A stretch of 64,000 bases of DNA, taken from contig NC_015500.1 in assembly GCF_000212415.1 (NCBI RefSeq), positions 2,976,001 through 3,040,000 on the forward strand, read 5' to 3'. The position numbers and the translations under genes are program-made. Numbering within the stretch: position 1 is the first letter of the stretch; each line of letters starts with the position of its first letter. Below, in pieces: positions 25,242 to 33,394 of this stretch. Source of the stretch: Treponema brennaborense DSM 12168. GTDB taxonomy: Bacteria; Spirochaetota; Spirochaetia; Treponematales; Treponemataceae. The notes under the pieces are model-generated. The model made no database searches and was not told the DNA's origin. It saw only the letters and a program-made list of their open reading frames with translations.

Positions 25242-26156
25242 ATGAAACTGGTTATTTCAAAACAGACGGTAACGCTGCCGCTCGTGTTCATCGCCGTATT
25301 TTACGGAACGGCGTTCGCGTTGTTTTTTGCGAAAGGGGATCCGTTTTTTCTGTTCAACTTCATGTATATCGGAACGACGCTCGCCGCGGGATTTTTTCTG
25401 ACAGGCGCGCTTCCGGCCGAAAAAAAAGACACGGGACGCAAACTGACGCAGCTGTTCGTCGGGTTGTATTTGCTGTGCTACGTCGGCATATTCCTCAAAG
25501 AAGATCTGCAGATTGAAGGATTTTGGTTTTACCTGTTTTCGGGAGTATTCGCCGGAGCGACTATCCATTACTTCGTCGCAAAAATTGCCGGTCCGTTCAT
25601 TTTCGGCCGCGGTTGGTGCGGCTGGGCGTGCTGGTCTGCGATGGTGTTCGACCTGCTGCCGTGGAAAGAACCCGCCGGCGGAAAGCGCAAACCGTTCGGC
25701 TTTTTCAGATACATCCACTGCGTCGGCATCGCGGCGGTCGCCGCGTTCCTGTACTTCGGGACGACGTTCGGCAAGACGTTCTATGAGAATCCGCACTTGG
25801 AACTGCGCTGGCTGCTCGCCGGAAACGCCGTGTACTATCTGACGGGAATTATGCTCGCCGCAATTCTGAAAGACAACCGGGCTTTCTGCAAATACGTGTG
25901 CCCCGTTCCCGTTTTTCAAAAAGCCGGAAACGCCTGTTCACTGCTCAAAATAACCATCGATCCCGAAAAATGCATCGGCTGCAAAAAATGCGAACGCTCG
26001 TGTCCGATGCAGGTGCCGATCCTGACGTATAAAACGGGAAACATGCGCGTCGGTTCCACCGAATGCATCGCGTGCCTCAAATGCACTCACGTGTGTTCCC
26101 GAAACGCGCTGTCGTACGCGTTCAAGGCGAAAAGCAAATCGGGACGATCCGTATGA
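25242..26156 (+). CDS. NapH/YccM-like membrane protein with two 4Fe-4S clusters
   Basis: A 304-residue electron-transfer protein: about five membrane helices (residues 8-215) then a 2x[4Fe-4S] ferredoxin domain (CIGCKKCERSCPMQVP near 245 and CIACLKCTHVC near 275). It also carries GRGWCGWACWSAM and CKYVCPVPVFQ, the paired cysteine motifs of NosR/NapH-type proteins that pass electrons across the membrane. No nitrate or nitrous oxide reductase is nearby, so the partner is unknown. Its stop overlaps the tcdA start by 4 bases. Confidence 0.87.
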   Translation: MKLVISKQTVTLPLVFIAVFYGTAFALFFAKGDPFFLFNFMYIGTTLAAGFFLTGALPAEKKDTGRKLTQLFVGLYLLCYVGIFLKEDLQIEGFWFYLFSGVFAGATIHYFVAKIAGPFIFGRGWCGWACWSAMVFDLLPWKEPAGGKRKPFGFFRYIHCVGIAAVAAFLYFGTTFGKTFYENPHLELRWLLAGNAVYYLTGIMLAAILKDNRAFCKYVCPVPVFQKAGNACSLLKITIDPEKCIGCKKCERSCPMQVPILTYKTGNMRVGSTECIACLKCTHVCSRNALSYAFKAKSKSGRSV

Positions 26157-27040
26157 CGGAACTGCGGGAACCGATATTCGACGGGCGGCATTCCCGTACC
26201 GAACGACTTATCGGAGCGGAAGCACTGGAGCGCATCAAATCGGCTAAGGTCGCCGTCGTCGGGCTCGGCGGCGTCGGTTCCTTCGCAGCCGAATCGCTCG
26301 CCCGCGCCGGAATCGAACGATTCGTGCTCCTTGACAGCGACTGCGTTACGGAAAGCAACATCAACCGCCAAAACATCGCGTTATATTCTACGGTCGGAAA
26401 GCTCAAAACGGACGTCCTTCGCCGCCGGATTCTCGACATCAATCCCGGCGCGGATATCACCGTTTATCCGATATTCTACGGCAAAGACACGGCGCGCGAC
26501 GTCGATTTTTCCGGCTGCTCATATATCGCCGACGCCATCGACAACGTTACCGGTAAGTTGCTGCTCGTCGAAACCGCCGCGCGCCTCGATATTCCGCTCA
26601 TCAGCGCAATGGGTGCGGGCAACAAGCTCGACCCGTCCCGATTCGAAATTGCCGACATTTACGATACGTCCGTCTGCCCGCTCGCACGCGTTATGCGCCG
26701 CGAACTGAAAAAACGCGGCGTTCCGGCACTGACCGTTGTCTATTCAAAAGAACCGCCGTACGCTGCGACATTCGATACGGCAACGGCAGCCGCTCAAACG
26801 GCAGCCTCCGCCGATACCGCGGCTTCCGGGGAATCGCCGGATATCCGGGTACTGCGGGAAATCACGGGTAACCCGCCGATAAGCCGGACTCCGCAAAAAA
26901 ACACAGGTAACCCGCCGCCCCGGCTTGCATCTTCGCCCGGCTCGTATCGGAAACCCGTTCCCGCGAGCATTTCGTTCGTACCTGCAGCCGCCGGTTTACT
27001 CATGGCATCCCGCATCATTACGGACATCGCCAGCCTGTAA
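26153..27040 (+). CDS. tcdA: tRNA threonylcarbamoyladenosine dehydratase (ThiF/E1-like)
   Basis: Cyclises N6-threonylcarbamoyladenosine at tRNA position 37 using ATP; 295 residues. Seen: the nucleotide loop VVGLGGVGSFAAE (near 38-50), DSDCVTESNINRQ, DAIDNVTGKLLL and SAMGAGNKLDPSRF, all TcdA/CsdL signatures. The ATG overlaps the previous stop (ATGA). Oddity: between SKEPP and the C-terminal SFVPAAAGLLMAS is an Ala/Thr- and Pro/Asn-rich insertion (about residues 205-275) containing ITGNPP / NTGNPP repeats, about 40-60 residues beyond the family length. Confidence 0.9.
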   Translation: MTELREPIFDGRHSRTERLIGAEALERIKSAKVAVVGLGGVGSFAAESLARAGIERFVLLDSDCVTESNINRQNIALYSTVGKLKTDVLRRRILDINPGADITVYPIFYGKDTARDVDFSGCSYIADAIDNVTGKLLLVETAARLDIPLISAMGAGNKLDPSRFEIADIYDTSVCPLARVMRRELKKRGVPALTVVYSKEPPYAATFDTATAAAQTAASADTAASGESPDIRVLREITGNPPISRTPQKNTGNPPPRLASSPGSYRKPVPASISFVPAAAGLLMASRIITDIASL

Positions 27041-27382
27041 TCCTCCCGCCGACGAAACGCAGAACGACGAGCACAAGCCTCCCCAATCAGCCGAATAAAA
27101 AAATCAGCCGATTCTTGCCTGAAAAATCTGCCGATGCAGCCAATCCGAGGCAAATTCGCTTCATTTTCTCCCATAATATATATGCCGATTGAGCGGTAAG
27201 TCGCGAACACATTCAATGTGACTTTATACGCTGAAATACGGGTTGCAGGATACGCAACTATTCGCTGAGCCGCGACGGCGCTTTCGGCCAACGCTGCCCG
27301 GTTGCCAGAACTCGCGGATTATTTGTTAAGCCGCGCCGGTTATCGTAATTTCCGCTCGGAGCGGCTTTATACAGGAGAGACC
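27041..27382. other. Gene-free stretch of 342 bases
   Basis: No frame here has an RBS, family motif or normal codon pattern. It is more AT-rich than its surroundings (TATATAT near 27177). It may hold the promoter of the Rpn-like gene, but no clear -35/-10 pair was found. Confidence 0.5.
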
Positions 27383-28258
27383 ATGAACGCAGATTTTCCC
27401 CGCTGGGAAGACGTTACCATCACCAACGACTTCTTCTTCGCCTACTCGATGCTTCACGACACCGAACTGTGCCGCCTCCTTCTGCGCACCCTGCTCAAAC
27501 TGGACGCAAAAGAAATCACCTACGTCAACACTCAGGAAACCCTCGCCGCCGCACCCGGCTCCAAAAGCGTCCGCCTCGACGTGCTGCTCGAAACCACCGG
27601 TGAAATCGTCAACGTCGAAATGCAGACGACCTCCGAGCCGAACCTGTTCAAGCGAATCCGCTATTACCAAAGTTCCATCGACATCGGCACCGCACAGCGC
27701 GGCGCCGATTACGACGACCTGAAAAAGCTGTACGTCCTGTTCATCTGCACGAAGGATCCGTTCGGCGAGGGTCTGCCGCGCTACACGCTCAGGACCGTCT
27801 GCGACGAGCACACTGCGCTCGACGTCCGGGACGAACGGTTTGCCGTCGTCTATAATGCCTCCGCGTATGAAAACGAGCTTGATTCGGAAACGGCGGCCAT
27901 GTTACACTACATAGCGGAAGGCGGAACGGACACGGAGACGGCGAAGAGCTTTGCCGAGCGGGTGTTCAAACTGAAAACCGACGGTGCCGCCAAGGGGGTG
28001 TTCATGAAGTACGAGATAGAAATCAAACGCATCCGTAAGGAAGGCTTTGCCGAGGGCGAATCCCTCGGTTTTGCAGCAGGCGAATCGAGCGGCATAGAGA
28101 AAGGCAGAATCAGCGGTATCGTGGAAGGTAAATCCGAAGAAAAATACGCTACGGCTGGGAACCTCTTATCTATGGGAGTGCTTACGCCGGAGCAGATCGC
28201 CGCTGCAACGGAATTACCGCTGGAAACCGTGCAGGAACTTGCTTACCAAAAGAGATAA
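27383..28258 (+). CDS. Rpn-family PD-(D/E)XK nuclease (transposase-related)
   Basis: A 291-residue protein of the Rpn/YhgA-like (PDDEXK_2) family, nucleases that promote RecA-independent recombination and are common in multiple copies in treponemes. N-terminus: ITNDFFFAYSMLHDTELCRLLL. Nuclease core: SKSVRLDVLLETTGEIVNVEMQ (Asp, then Glu-x-Gln). The C-terminal tail (residues 215-265) is the typical run of G-rich short repeats (EGESLGFAAGESSGIEKG). AGGAG precedes the ATG at 27383. No inverted repeats flank it, so it is not a complete IS. Confidence 0.88.
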   Translation: MNADFPRWEDVTITNDFFFAYSMLHDTELCRLLLRTLLKLDAKEITYVNTQETLAAAPGSKSVRLDVLLETTGEIVNVEMQTTSEPNLFKRIRYYQSSIDIGTAQRGADYDDLKKLYVLFICTKDPFGEGLPRYTLRTVCDEHTALDVRDERFAVVYNASAYENELDSETAAMLHYIAEGGTDTETAKSFAERVFKLKTDGAAKGVFMKYEIEIKRIRKEGFAEGESLGFAAGESSGIEKGRISGIVEGKSEEKYATAGNLLSMGVLTPEQIAAATELPLETVQELAYQKR

Positions 28259-28333
28259 AAGCCGCAGCTTTTACGAACTCTGCGTCCGTTTTCTAAACCC
28301 AGTGGCAGCAGGTTAATCTATTTATTCATGCAG

Positions 28334-28528
28334 TCAGAGAGTATTCTGCATTATTTTACGGTATAGATTCGCCATACGGGACACAGCCGTATCCACGGAA
28401 AATAATTTCGCCCGTTCCGCCCAGAAACCACCCCGCGTACTTTTGAGAAAATCATATATGTCGCACAGGGATTTCTGCTGGAAGCCCGGTTTTTCGGAAA
28501 CTCCGGCAAGAATCGCATAACGCGTCAT
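28334..28528 (-). CDS. Small protein, possible N-terminal remnant of a caspase/C13-like peptidase
   Basis: A 64-residue product beginning MTRYAILAGVSEKPGF, followed by CDIYDFLKSTRGGFW. The start resembles the first strand and helix of clan-CD (caspase- or legumain-like) peptidases, but the catalytic His-Gly and Cys regions are absent, so it would be a truncated copy. This likeness is from memory and weak. GGGGA lies just upstream of the ATG. It is divergent from the Xre gene and shares its ATAACAG-box region, which supports it being expressed, perhaps as partner of that regulator. Confidence 0.4.
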   Translation of the reverse strand: MTRYAILAGVSEKPGFQQKSLCDIYDFLKSTRGGFWAERAKLFSVDTAVSRMANLYRKIMQNTL

Positions 28529-28542
28529 TTATTCCCCAAATT

Positions 28543-28632
28543 CTGTTATAAAAACATATGTTAATAACAGTATAATGTTATCTTTTATTAATGTATCACA
28601 GTTTAATGAAATAATCAAACACAAAATAACAG
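28543..28632. promoter_or_regulatory. Divergent promoter region with four ATAACAG/CTGTTAT boxes
   Basis: CTGTTAT at 28543-28549, ATAACAG at 28564-28570, TGTTAT at 28576-28581 (with ATAACA it forms a 6-6-6 dyad) and ATAACAG at 28626-28632, all in AT-rich DNA between the small divergent gene and the Xre gene. The pattern fits a multi-site operator for the Xre protein. Confidence 0.55.
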
Positions 28633-28655
28633 TATTTTGATATTTTTAAGGAACC

Positions 28656-28985
28656 ATGGACTTCAGGTCGAGATTAAGAGAGGAAATTATATTTTCAGGA
28701 TTATCAAATAAAGAGGTGGCGGCGAAAGCCGGAATAACGAAACGCGCCTTAGACAGCTACGTAAGCAGTCAAGCCTGTATGCCTTCCGCCGATGTAGCTG
28801 TCCGTCTGGCACTGGTACTGAATACAAGCGTCGAATATCTTGTCACCGGTGAAACATTCCAGATTCAAACTGCCGGATCAAAAGAAAATATCCGTAAACT
28901 GCTGCATATTTTTTCATCTCTTCCGGAAAAACAAAAGAACCTTCTCCTGGTTATTGCAGATGATATCCAGCAGTACCTGTCATAA
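28656..28985 (+). CDS. Xre-family helix-turn-helix regulator
   Basis: A 109-residue DNA-binding protein with a lambda-repressor-like HTH at about 8-62 (LSNKEVAAKAGITKRALDSYV; then YLVTGE) and a helical C-terminus (85-109) suited for dimerisation. The gene and its upstream region are AT-rich compared with neighbours, suggesting later acquisition. AAGGA precedes the ATG. It probably represses itself and the divergent 64-residue gene through the ATAACAG boxes. Confidence 0.85.
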   Translation: MDFRSRLREEIIFSGLSNKEVAAKAGITKRALDSYVSSQACMPSADVAVRLALVLNTSVEYLVTGETFQIQTAGSKENIRKLLHIFSSLPEKQKNLLLVIADDIQQYLS

Positions 28986-29014
28986 AAAGTGAATACCCAC
29001 ACACCTCCCGGCGT

Positions 29015-29290
29015 CGCAACGAAGAGTGCATATTCAAACGCAAAGGTTTGACGCAGGCGGAACTCGCAGCGGAACTGAACGTAACGGATAAAGCTGTTTC
29101 AAAATGGGAACGCGATCTTTCTTATCCCGATACGGCGGCAATTCCGGCACATGTACAAGTGCCGGATATACAGCTCGAAGAATTACTGTCCGGCAGGAGC
29201 GCGGTACGGTGCAAAACGGATCTTTTTAACTCGTCTGCTTTGCCGTCAGTTTTGCGATGGGCGTCGCGGTGTTTATTCCAACCGCGCACC
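29015..29290 (+). pseudogene. Broken Xre-type regulator with C-terminal membrane segment
   Basis: The frame R-N-E-E-C... reads GLTQAELAAELNVTDKAVSK then WERDLSYPDT, the standard start of Xre regulators, but has no ATG and soon departs from the family (AIPAHVQVPDIQ in place of the usual LLPxLAxxLGVS) before ELLSGR. The membrane segment FAVSFAMGVAVFIP that normally ends such proteins is found at about 29240-29285 in another frame. So the gene has lost its start, its middle and its frame. Compare the intact homologue at 62557. Confidence 0.7.
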
Positions 29291-29293
29291 GCG

Positions 29294-30250
29294 TTACCGA
29301 TTCCGCACGCCCAGCAGCGCCGCACCGATAACGCCGGCTTTATCCTGCAAAGTCGCGGCGCAGATGATCGGAACGCGGCCTTTGGGATTTTTCAGACATT
29401 CGGACTGAACCAGAGCGCGCACCGGCTCGAGCAAATATTCGCCTTCGCGGCTTACGCCGCCGGCAATCGAAATCATATCGGGCTGGAAAATATTCACGAT
29501 ATTCGTAACGCACGCCGCGAGAACGCGCACGTACGAGGCGACGACGGCGCAGGCCGTTTCGTCTCCCTGCTTCGCTGCCGAAAACGCGGAGGCGCCGTTC
29601 ACCGCGGAAATATCACCGTTCACCAGCCGCCATAGGAGACTCCGCCCGTCCGCACGCATGGCTTCTTTCGTACTTGTAATGAGTCCCGTTGCTGAAGCGT
29701 ACACGTCCATGCAGCCTTTCCTTCCGCACGAACAGGGGCGGCCGTCGAGCACGACGACGGTATGCCCTAATTCACCGCCGACGCCGTTCGCACCGCGGTA
29801 TATATTTTTGTCCAGAATAACGCCGCTGCCGATTCCGGTACCGATCGTGAGCGCAATAAAATCATTCGTATTTTTTGCCGCGCCGGCAAGAAATTCACCG
29901 TAAGCGGCGGCGTTCGCATCGTTTTCCAAAATTACGCGCACACCGAGTTTCCGCGACAGATACGAACCGAGCGGAACGTTTTTGAATCCCAGATTCACCG
30001 CGTCGATAACAACGCCGTCCGCTGCGGAAACCACGCCCGGACTGCCGACTCCCACATAAGCGAAATCGGACGGAGATATTCCCGCCTTTTCAACCGCATC
30101 GAGAACCGTCCGCGCAACGTCGTCCAAAATGGCGTCGTACGGGCGCGGACAGGAAGTGAGACGCTTCGCCTGCGCTATGACAGCGTACGAATCGTCAAGA
30201 ACGGCGGCGGTCATGTTCGTTCCGCCTAAATCGACACCGACGTAATTCAT
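29294..30250 (-). CDS. ROK-family sugar kinase (probable glucokinase)
   Basis: A 318-residue cytoplasmic kinase. ATP-binding start VGVDLGGTNMTAAVLDD, second phosphate motif GTGIGSGVILD, catalytic region ENDANAAAYGE, and the ROK zinc signature with CSCGRKGCMDVYAS (Cys-x-Cys-Gly-x-x-Gly-Cys). No N-terminal HTH, so it is an enzyme rather than a NagC-type repressor. Bacterial ROK kinases of this length usually phosphorylate glucose, but N-acetylmannosamine or fructose cannot be excluded. It is divergent from cutC. Confidence 0.88.
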   Translation of the reverse strand: MNYVGVDLGGTNMTAAVLDDSYAVIAQAKRLTSCPRPYDAILDDVARTVLDAVEKAGISPSDFAYVGVGSPGVVSAADGVVIDAVNLGFKNVPLGSYLSRKLGVRVILENDANAAAYGEFLAGAAKNTNDFIALTIGTGIGSGVILDKNIYRGANGVGGELGHTVVVLDGRPCSCGRKGCMDVYASATGLITSTKEAMRADGRSLLWRLVNGDISAVNGASAFSAAKQGDETACAVVASYVRVLAACVTNIVNIFQPDMISIAGGVSREGEYLLEPVRALVQSECLKNPKGRVPIICAATLQDKAGVIGAALLGVRNR

Positions 30251-30338
30251 GGTTTAAAAGTATACGCGCCCGTATTTTGAAAGTCAAGCGCCGGGTAATG
30301 CGAATATCGCCGATCACGCGCGAATCGGAATCGCCCCA

Positions 30339-30367
30339 TTGACAGCGACCGCATGTGTCTGTATGGT
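30339..30367 (+). promoter_or_regulatory. Predicted cutC promoter with a duplicated leader
   Basis: Perfect TTGACA (30339-30344), 17-base spacer, TATGGT (30362-30367). The leader is a 16-base near-tandem duplication (TCTGTATGGTAAAAA / TCTGTATGGTGAAAAA) that ends at the start codon. Confidence 0.5.
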
Positions 30368-30388
30368 AAAAATCTGTATGGTGAAAAA

Positions 30389-31135
30389 ATGAACGATTAC
30401 ATTCTTGAAGTATGCGTAGATTCGGTAGAGTCTGCGTTGGCCGCAACGGAAGGCGGCGCGACGCGACTGGAATTATGTTCCGCGCTCATCGTCGGCGGCG
30501 TTACGCCTTCTGCGTGCCTGTTTGAAGCCGTACGCGGCGCGACGCGGCTGCCCGTGCGAGTGCTTATCCGGCCGCGCTTCGGTGATTTTTGTTATTCGGT
30601 TCACGAATTCGAAATCATCCGGAACGAAGTCGCTTTATACCGAAAACTCGGCGCGGACGGCGTTGTTATCGGCTGTCTGCAGCCGGACGGCGCGCTCGAT
30701 ACGCCGCGGCTTCGGATTTTGAAAGAAACGGCGGGAGCGCTTCCGATTACGTTGCACCGCGCGTTCGACATGTGCCGGAATCCGTTTGAAACGCTGGAGC
30801 AAGCCGAACGGCTGGGAATCGATACCGTGCTTACTTCAGGACAAAAACAGAACTGTACGCAGGGTTCCGCCCTGCTTGCGGACCTGAATAAACGTTTCGG
30901 ATCGGACATAACGATTATGGCCGGCGGCGGAGTTTCGGCAGACGGCATACGGAAATTGTACGAGACAACCGGCATCACGGCGTTTCACCTGTCCGGAAAA
31001 ACGACGGTCAAAAGCGCCATGACCTACCGCAATCCCGCCGTCCGCATGGGACTGGAAAGCATCAGCGAATACGGCATACTGCTGACCGACATGCGTCGGA
31101 TACGGGCCGCGGCGGACGTTCTGCGCGGACTGTAG
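30389..31135 (+). CDS. cutC: CutC-family protein
   Basis: A 248-residue TIM-barrel protein. Signatures: ILEVCVDSVESALAATEGGATRLELC at the N-terminus in sense (residues 4-29), VLIRPRFGDFCYS, DGVVIGCLQPDG and ITIMAGGGVSADG. CutC was named for copper homeostasis in E. coli, but its biochemical role is still debated. The ATG at 30389 gives the family start (MNDYILEVCVDS). RBS is weak (GGTGAAAA). No copper genes are adjacent. Confidence 0.9.
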   Translation: MNDYILEVCVDSVESALAATEGGATRLELCSALIVGGVTPSACLFEAVRGATRLPVRVLIRPRFGDFCYSVHEFEIIRNEVALYRKLGADGVVIGCLQPDGALDTPRLRILKETAGALPITLHRAFDMCRNPFETLEQAERLGIDTVLTSGQKQNCTQGSALLADLNKRFGSDITIMAGGGVSADGIRKLYETTGITAFHLSGKTTVKSAMTYRNPAVRMGLESISEYGILLTDMRRIRAAADVLRGL

Positions 31136-31183
31136 TCTGAACGGCGCGGATGTAATGGGCGTTCCGGCGACCGACCGCACCCG

Positions 31184-32050
31184 TTACGCGGATTCGGCTG
31201 CCAACCGTTCGGCAAAACGCCGCGCCGAATCGTCGGCGCAATTTTTCATGCGAACGATCGTGTATGCGTGCCTTTCCGCCAAACCTTCAACGTGAAACCG
31301 TTCAAGCGCGGGATCAGCGCGTACTATCGAATCATAACCGAAACTGATCCCTGCACCGCGCGCAACCAGCGCCGCGATGACCGACACGCTGTTGATGCTG
31401 TTTACCGAGCGGAACTGCTCGAGCGAACAGTTGTTCATCGTCAGAAACTGCTCGAAGATGTCGCGGCTGCCCGAACCGGGTTCGCGAATCAAAAGCCGTT
31501 CGGCAAAAAGGGCGTCCGGCAAAACTCGCCGCCCGGCAAAAGGATGCCGAACGGAGCAGAATCCGGTGAAAGACTCTGTTTTGTACGGGTACGTTTCATA
31601 CAAAGATTTATTGAAAAATCCTTCAATCAGGGCAAGATCAAGCGCGCCGCCGTCTATCGCGTTCAGTAAATTAAGCGTATTGTCGATCCGCACGCTGAAG
31701 CGCGCGCTTTCCAAATGCCGTTCAAGCAGCCGCGGCAATTCGTATTCGCCGATCGTTTTGGTTGCGCCGATTCTAATCAGCGGCAGCTCGTCCGGCAAAA
31801 GGCGCATTCCGTCTTCCATGATCCGCACGTTTCGCGTCAGCTGCAGGGCGAACCGTTCAAGCGTCTCGGCCTTCGGCGTTTTGAAAAGCTGTTTGCCCCT
31901 GTGTTCAAACAGTTTACAGTTGAATTCCCGTTCAAGATACTGAATATGCTGACTCACGGCCGGCTGAGTTACGTGAACTTCTTCCGCCGCTTTCGTATAG
32001 TTCAGCGTCCGGCACACGGCGAGAAAGGTTTTCAGCCTGAAATCTATCAT
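31184..32050 (-). CDS. LysR-family transcriptional regulator
   Basis: A 288-residue LysR protein: winged HTH at about 1-60 (LKTFLAVCRTLNYTKAAEEV, then VTQPAVSQHIQYLE) and a two-lobed effector domain from about 90. It is divergent from the YeiH-type transporter, the arrangement of yeiE-yeiH in enterobacteria, so control of that gene is likely. The 69-base shared intergenic region is very AT-rich and must hold both promoters. The effector is unknown. Confidence 0.9.
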   Translation of the reverse strand: MIDFRLKTFLAVCRTLNYTKAAEEVHVTQPAVSQHIQYLEREFNCKLFEHRGKQLFKTPKAETLERFALQLTRNVRIMEDGMRLLPDELPLIRIGATKTIGEYELPRLLERHLESARFSVRIDNTLNLLNAIDGGALDLALIEGFFNKSLYETYPYKTESFTGFCSVRHPFAGRRVLPDALFAERLLIREPGSGSRDIFEQFLTMNNCSLEQFRSVNSINSVSVIAALVARGAGISFGYDSIVRADPALERFHVEGLAERHAYTIVRMKNCADDSARRFAERLAAESA

Positions 32051-32119
32051 AAATATTCCTTATATAATAATAAAAATATATAACTTTACCTTATCTTAAA
32101 AACATGATATGTTCAACTC

Positions 32120-33259
32120 ATGAAAACTGAAAACACACTGCGCGGCAATGCGTTATTTTTTACGGCGATCGTATGCGTCGCGGGACTCGCCCTCGCGTCA
32201 TCATTTCTTGCAAATCTGATACCGTACCATCTGATTTCAGCCGGCGTCTTTGCGATGCTTGCGGGAATGGCCATTCATCCGCTGCTGGCCGGAATCGGAC
32301 TGACGGGCCGCGGCAACGGTTTTGAACACGGCGTTCAATTCGTTTCAAAACGGATCCTGAAAGCAGGAATTATCCTGATGTGATTTACGCTGAGCTTTTC
32401 ACAGGTACTGCTCGTCGGCAAATTTTCGCTCATCGTGATGTCGTTCACGCTGATAGCGGCATTCGGCTTCGGCAATCTGTTCGGCAGACTGTTCAAAATG
32501 AACTGGAAACTTTCCAACCTCATTTCCGCCGGAACCGGTATCTGCGGAGGCTCGGCCATCGCGGCTATCGCGCCGGTCATTGAAGCGGACGACGGCGACA
32601 TCGCTTACGCGATTTCCGCAACGTTTCTGTTCGACATCGTTATGGTTATCGCGTTTCCCCTCATGGGCCGATTTTTCGGGATGACCGACATGGGATACGG
32701 ATTATGGGCGGGAACGGCCGTGAACGACACGTCTTCTGTCGTTGCAGCCGGATACGCGTTTTCCGAAGCCGCCGGAAACTTTGCAACCATCGTAAAACTG
32801 ACCAGAACGCTTTCCATCGTACCGATCGTACTGCTGTTCGGATATATAAACGGGCGGATAAGCGGACGGAACGCCCCGCAGTCCGCGTCGGAAAAAAACG
32901 CGGGTTCGGCAGCCGCCGATAAATCCGCTGCCAAACGTACGGCTAAATCCGTTACCGATTCCGTTACCAAAATATTTCCCTGGTTTATCCTTGCCTTTTT
33001 GGGCTTCGTGGCACTGCGCAGTGCCGCAGAAGCGTGCAGTCCGCGCTTTTTGAGTGCGGAACTTATCGAATCGGTTGCGGACGGTGCGGCGAAACTGAGT
33101 AAATTCGCGTTCGTCATGGCGCTCGGCGCGATCGGCCTCAAAACGTCGTTCGGAAAAGTCGCAAAAAGCGGTCCCAAACCAATGCTGCACGGATTTATCA
33201 TTTCGCTGCTCGTCGTGGTAGTATCGTTCATCGTTCAGGCATTTTTGGGACAGATGTAA
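32120..33259 (+). pseudogene. YeiH-family (PF03601) membrane transporter interrupted by an in-frame TGA
   Basis: A 379-codon frame with one stop, TGA at 32381-32383 (codon 88). On both sides the sequence is normal YeiH family: upstream GVQFVSKRILKAGIILM, downstream FTLSFSQVLLVGKF, then GGSAIAAIAPVIEADDGDI and YGLWAGTAVNDTSSVVAAGY. Homologues have Gly at that place, so one G-to-T change in GGA explains it. The family has about 10 membrane segments and is annotated as putative sulfate exporter. It is likely a recent null mutation, a read error, or (less likely) readthrough. A central linker (residues 255-275) is Ala/Lys-rich. Divergent LysR gene upstream. Confidence 0.8.
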
Positions 33260-33260
33260 G

Positions 33261-33299
33261 AAAAAAGAGCTGCCGGCAGCGCACGCACGCACCGGCAGC
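33261..33299 (-). terminator. Intrinsic terminator of the KDG kinase gene
   Basis: On the minus strand the stem GCTGCCGG (33299-33292) / CCGGCAGC (33276-33269) is followed by TCTTTTTTC. It lies about 95 bases beyond the kdgK stop. Confidence 0.75.
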
Positions 33300-33394
33300 C
33301 CTCAAAGGAGATGCTGTTTTTACATATTTATACGAGTAAGTCAGAGGTCAAGACGCCGTTCATTTCCGACGGAGCGCCGGCGTCCCGATAGGAG

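Noticed and set aside
27383-28258. Rpn-like gene considered as part of an active transposon
   Set aside because: No terminal inverted repeats or target duplication seen; Rpn genes normally occur as single chromosomal genes.
32381-32383. TGA in the YeiH gene as a selenocysteine codon
   Set aside because: The family has Gly at this position and no role for Sec; no convincing SECIS-like hairpin follows. A point mutation is simpler.
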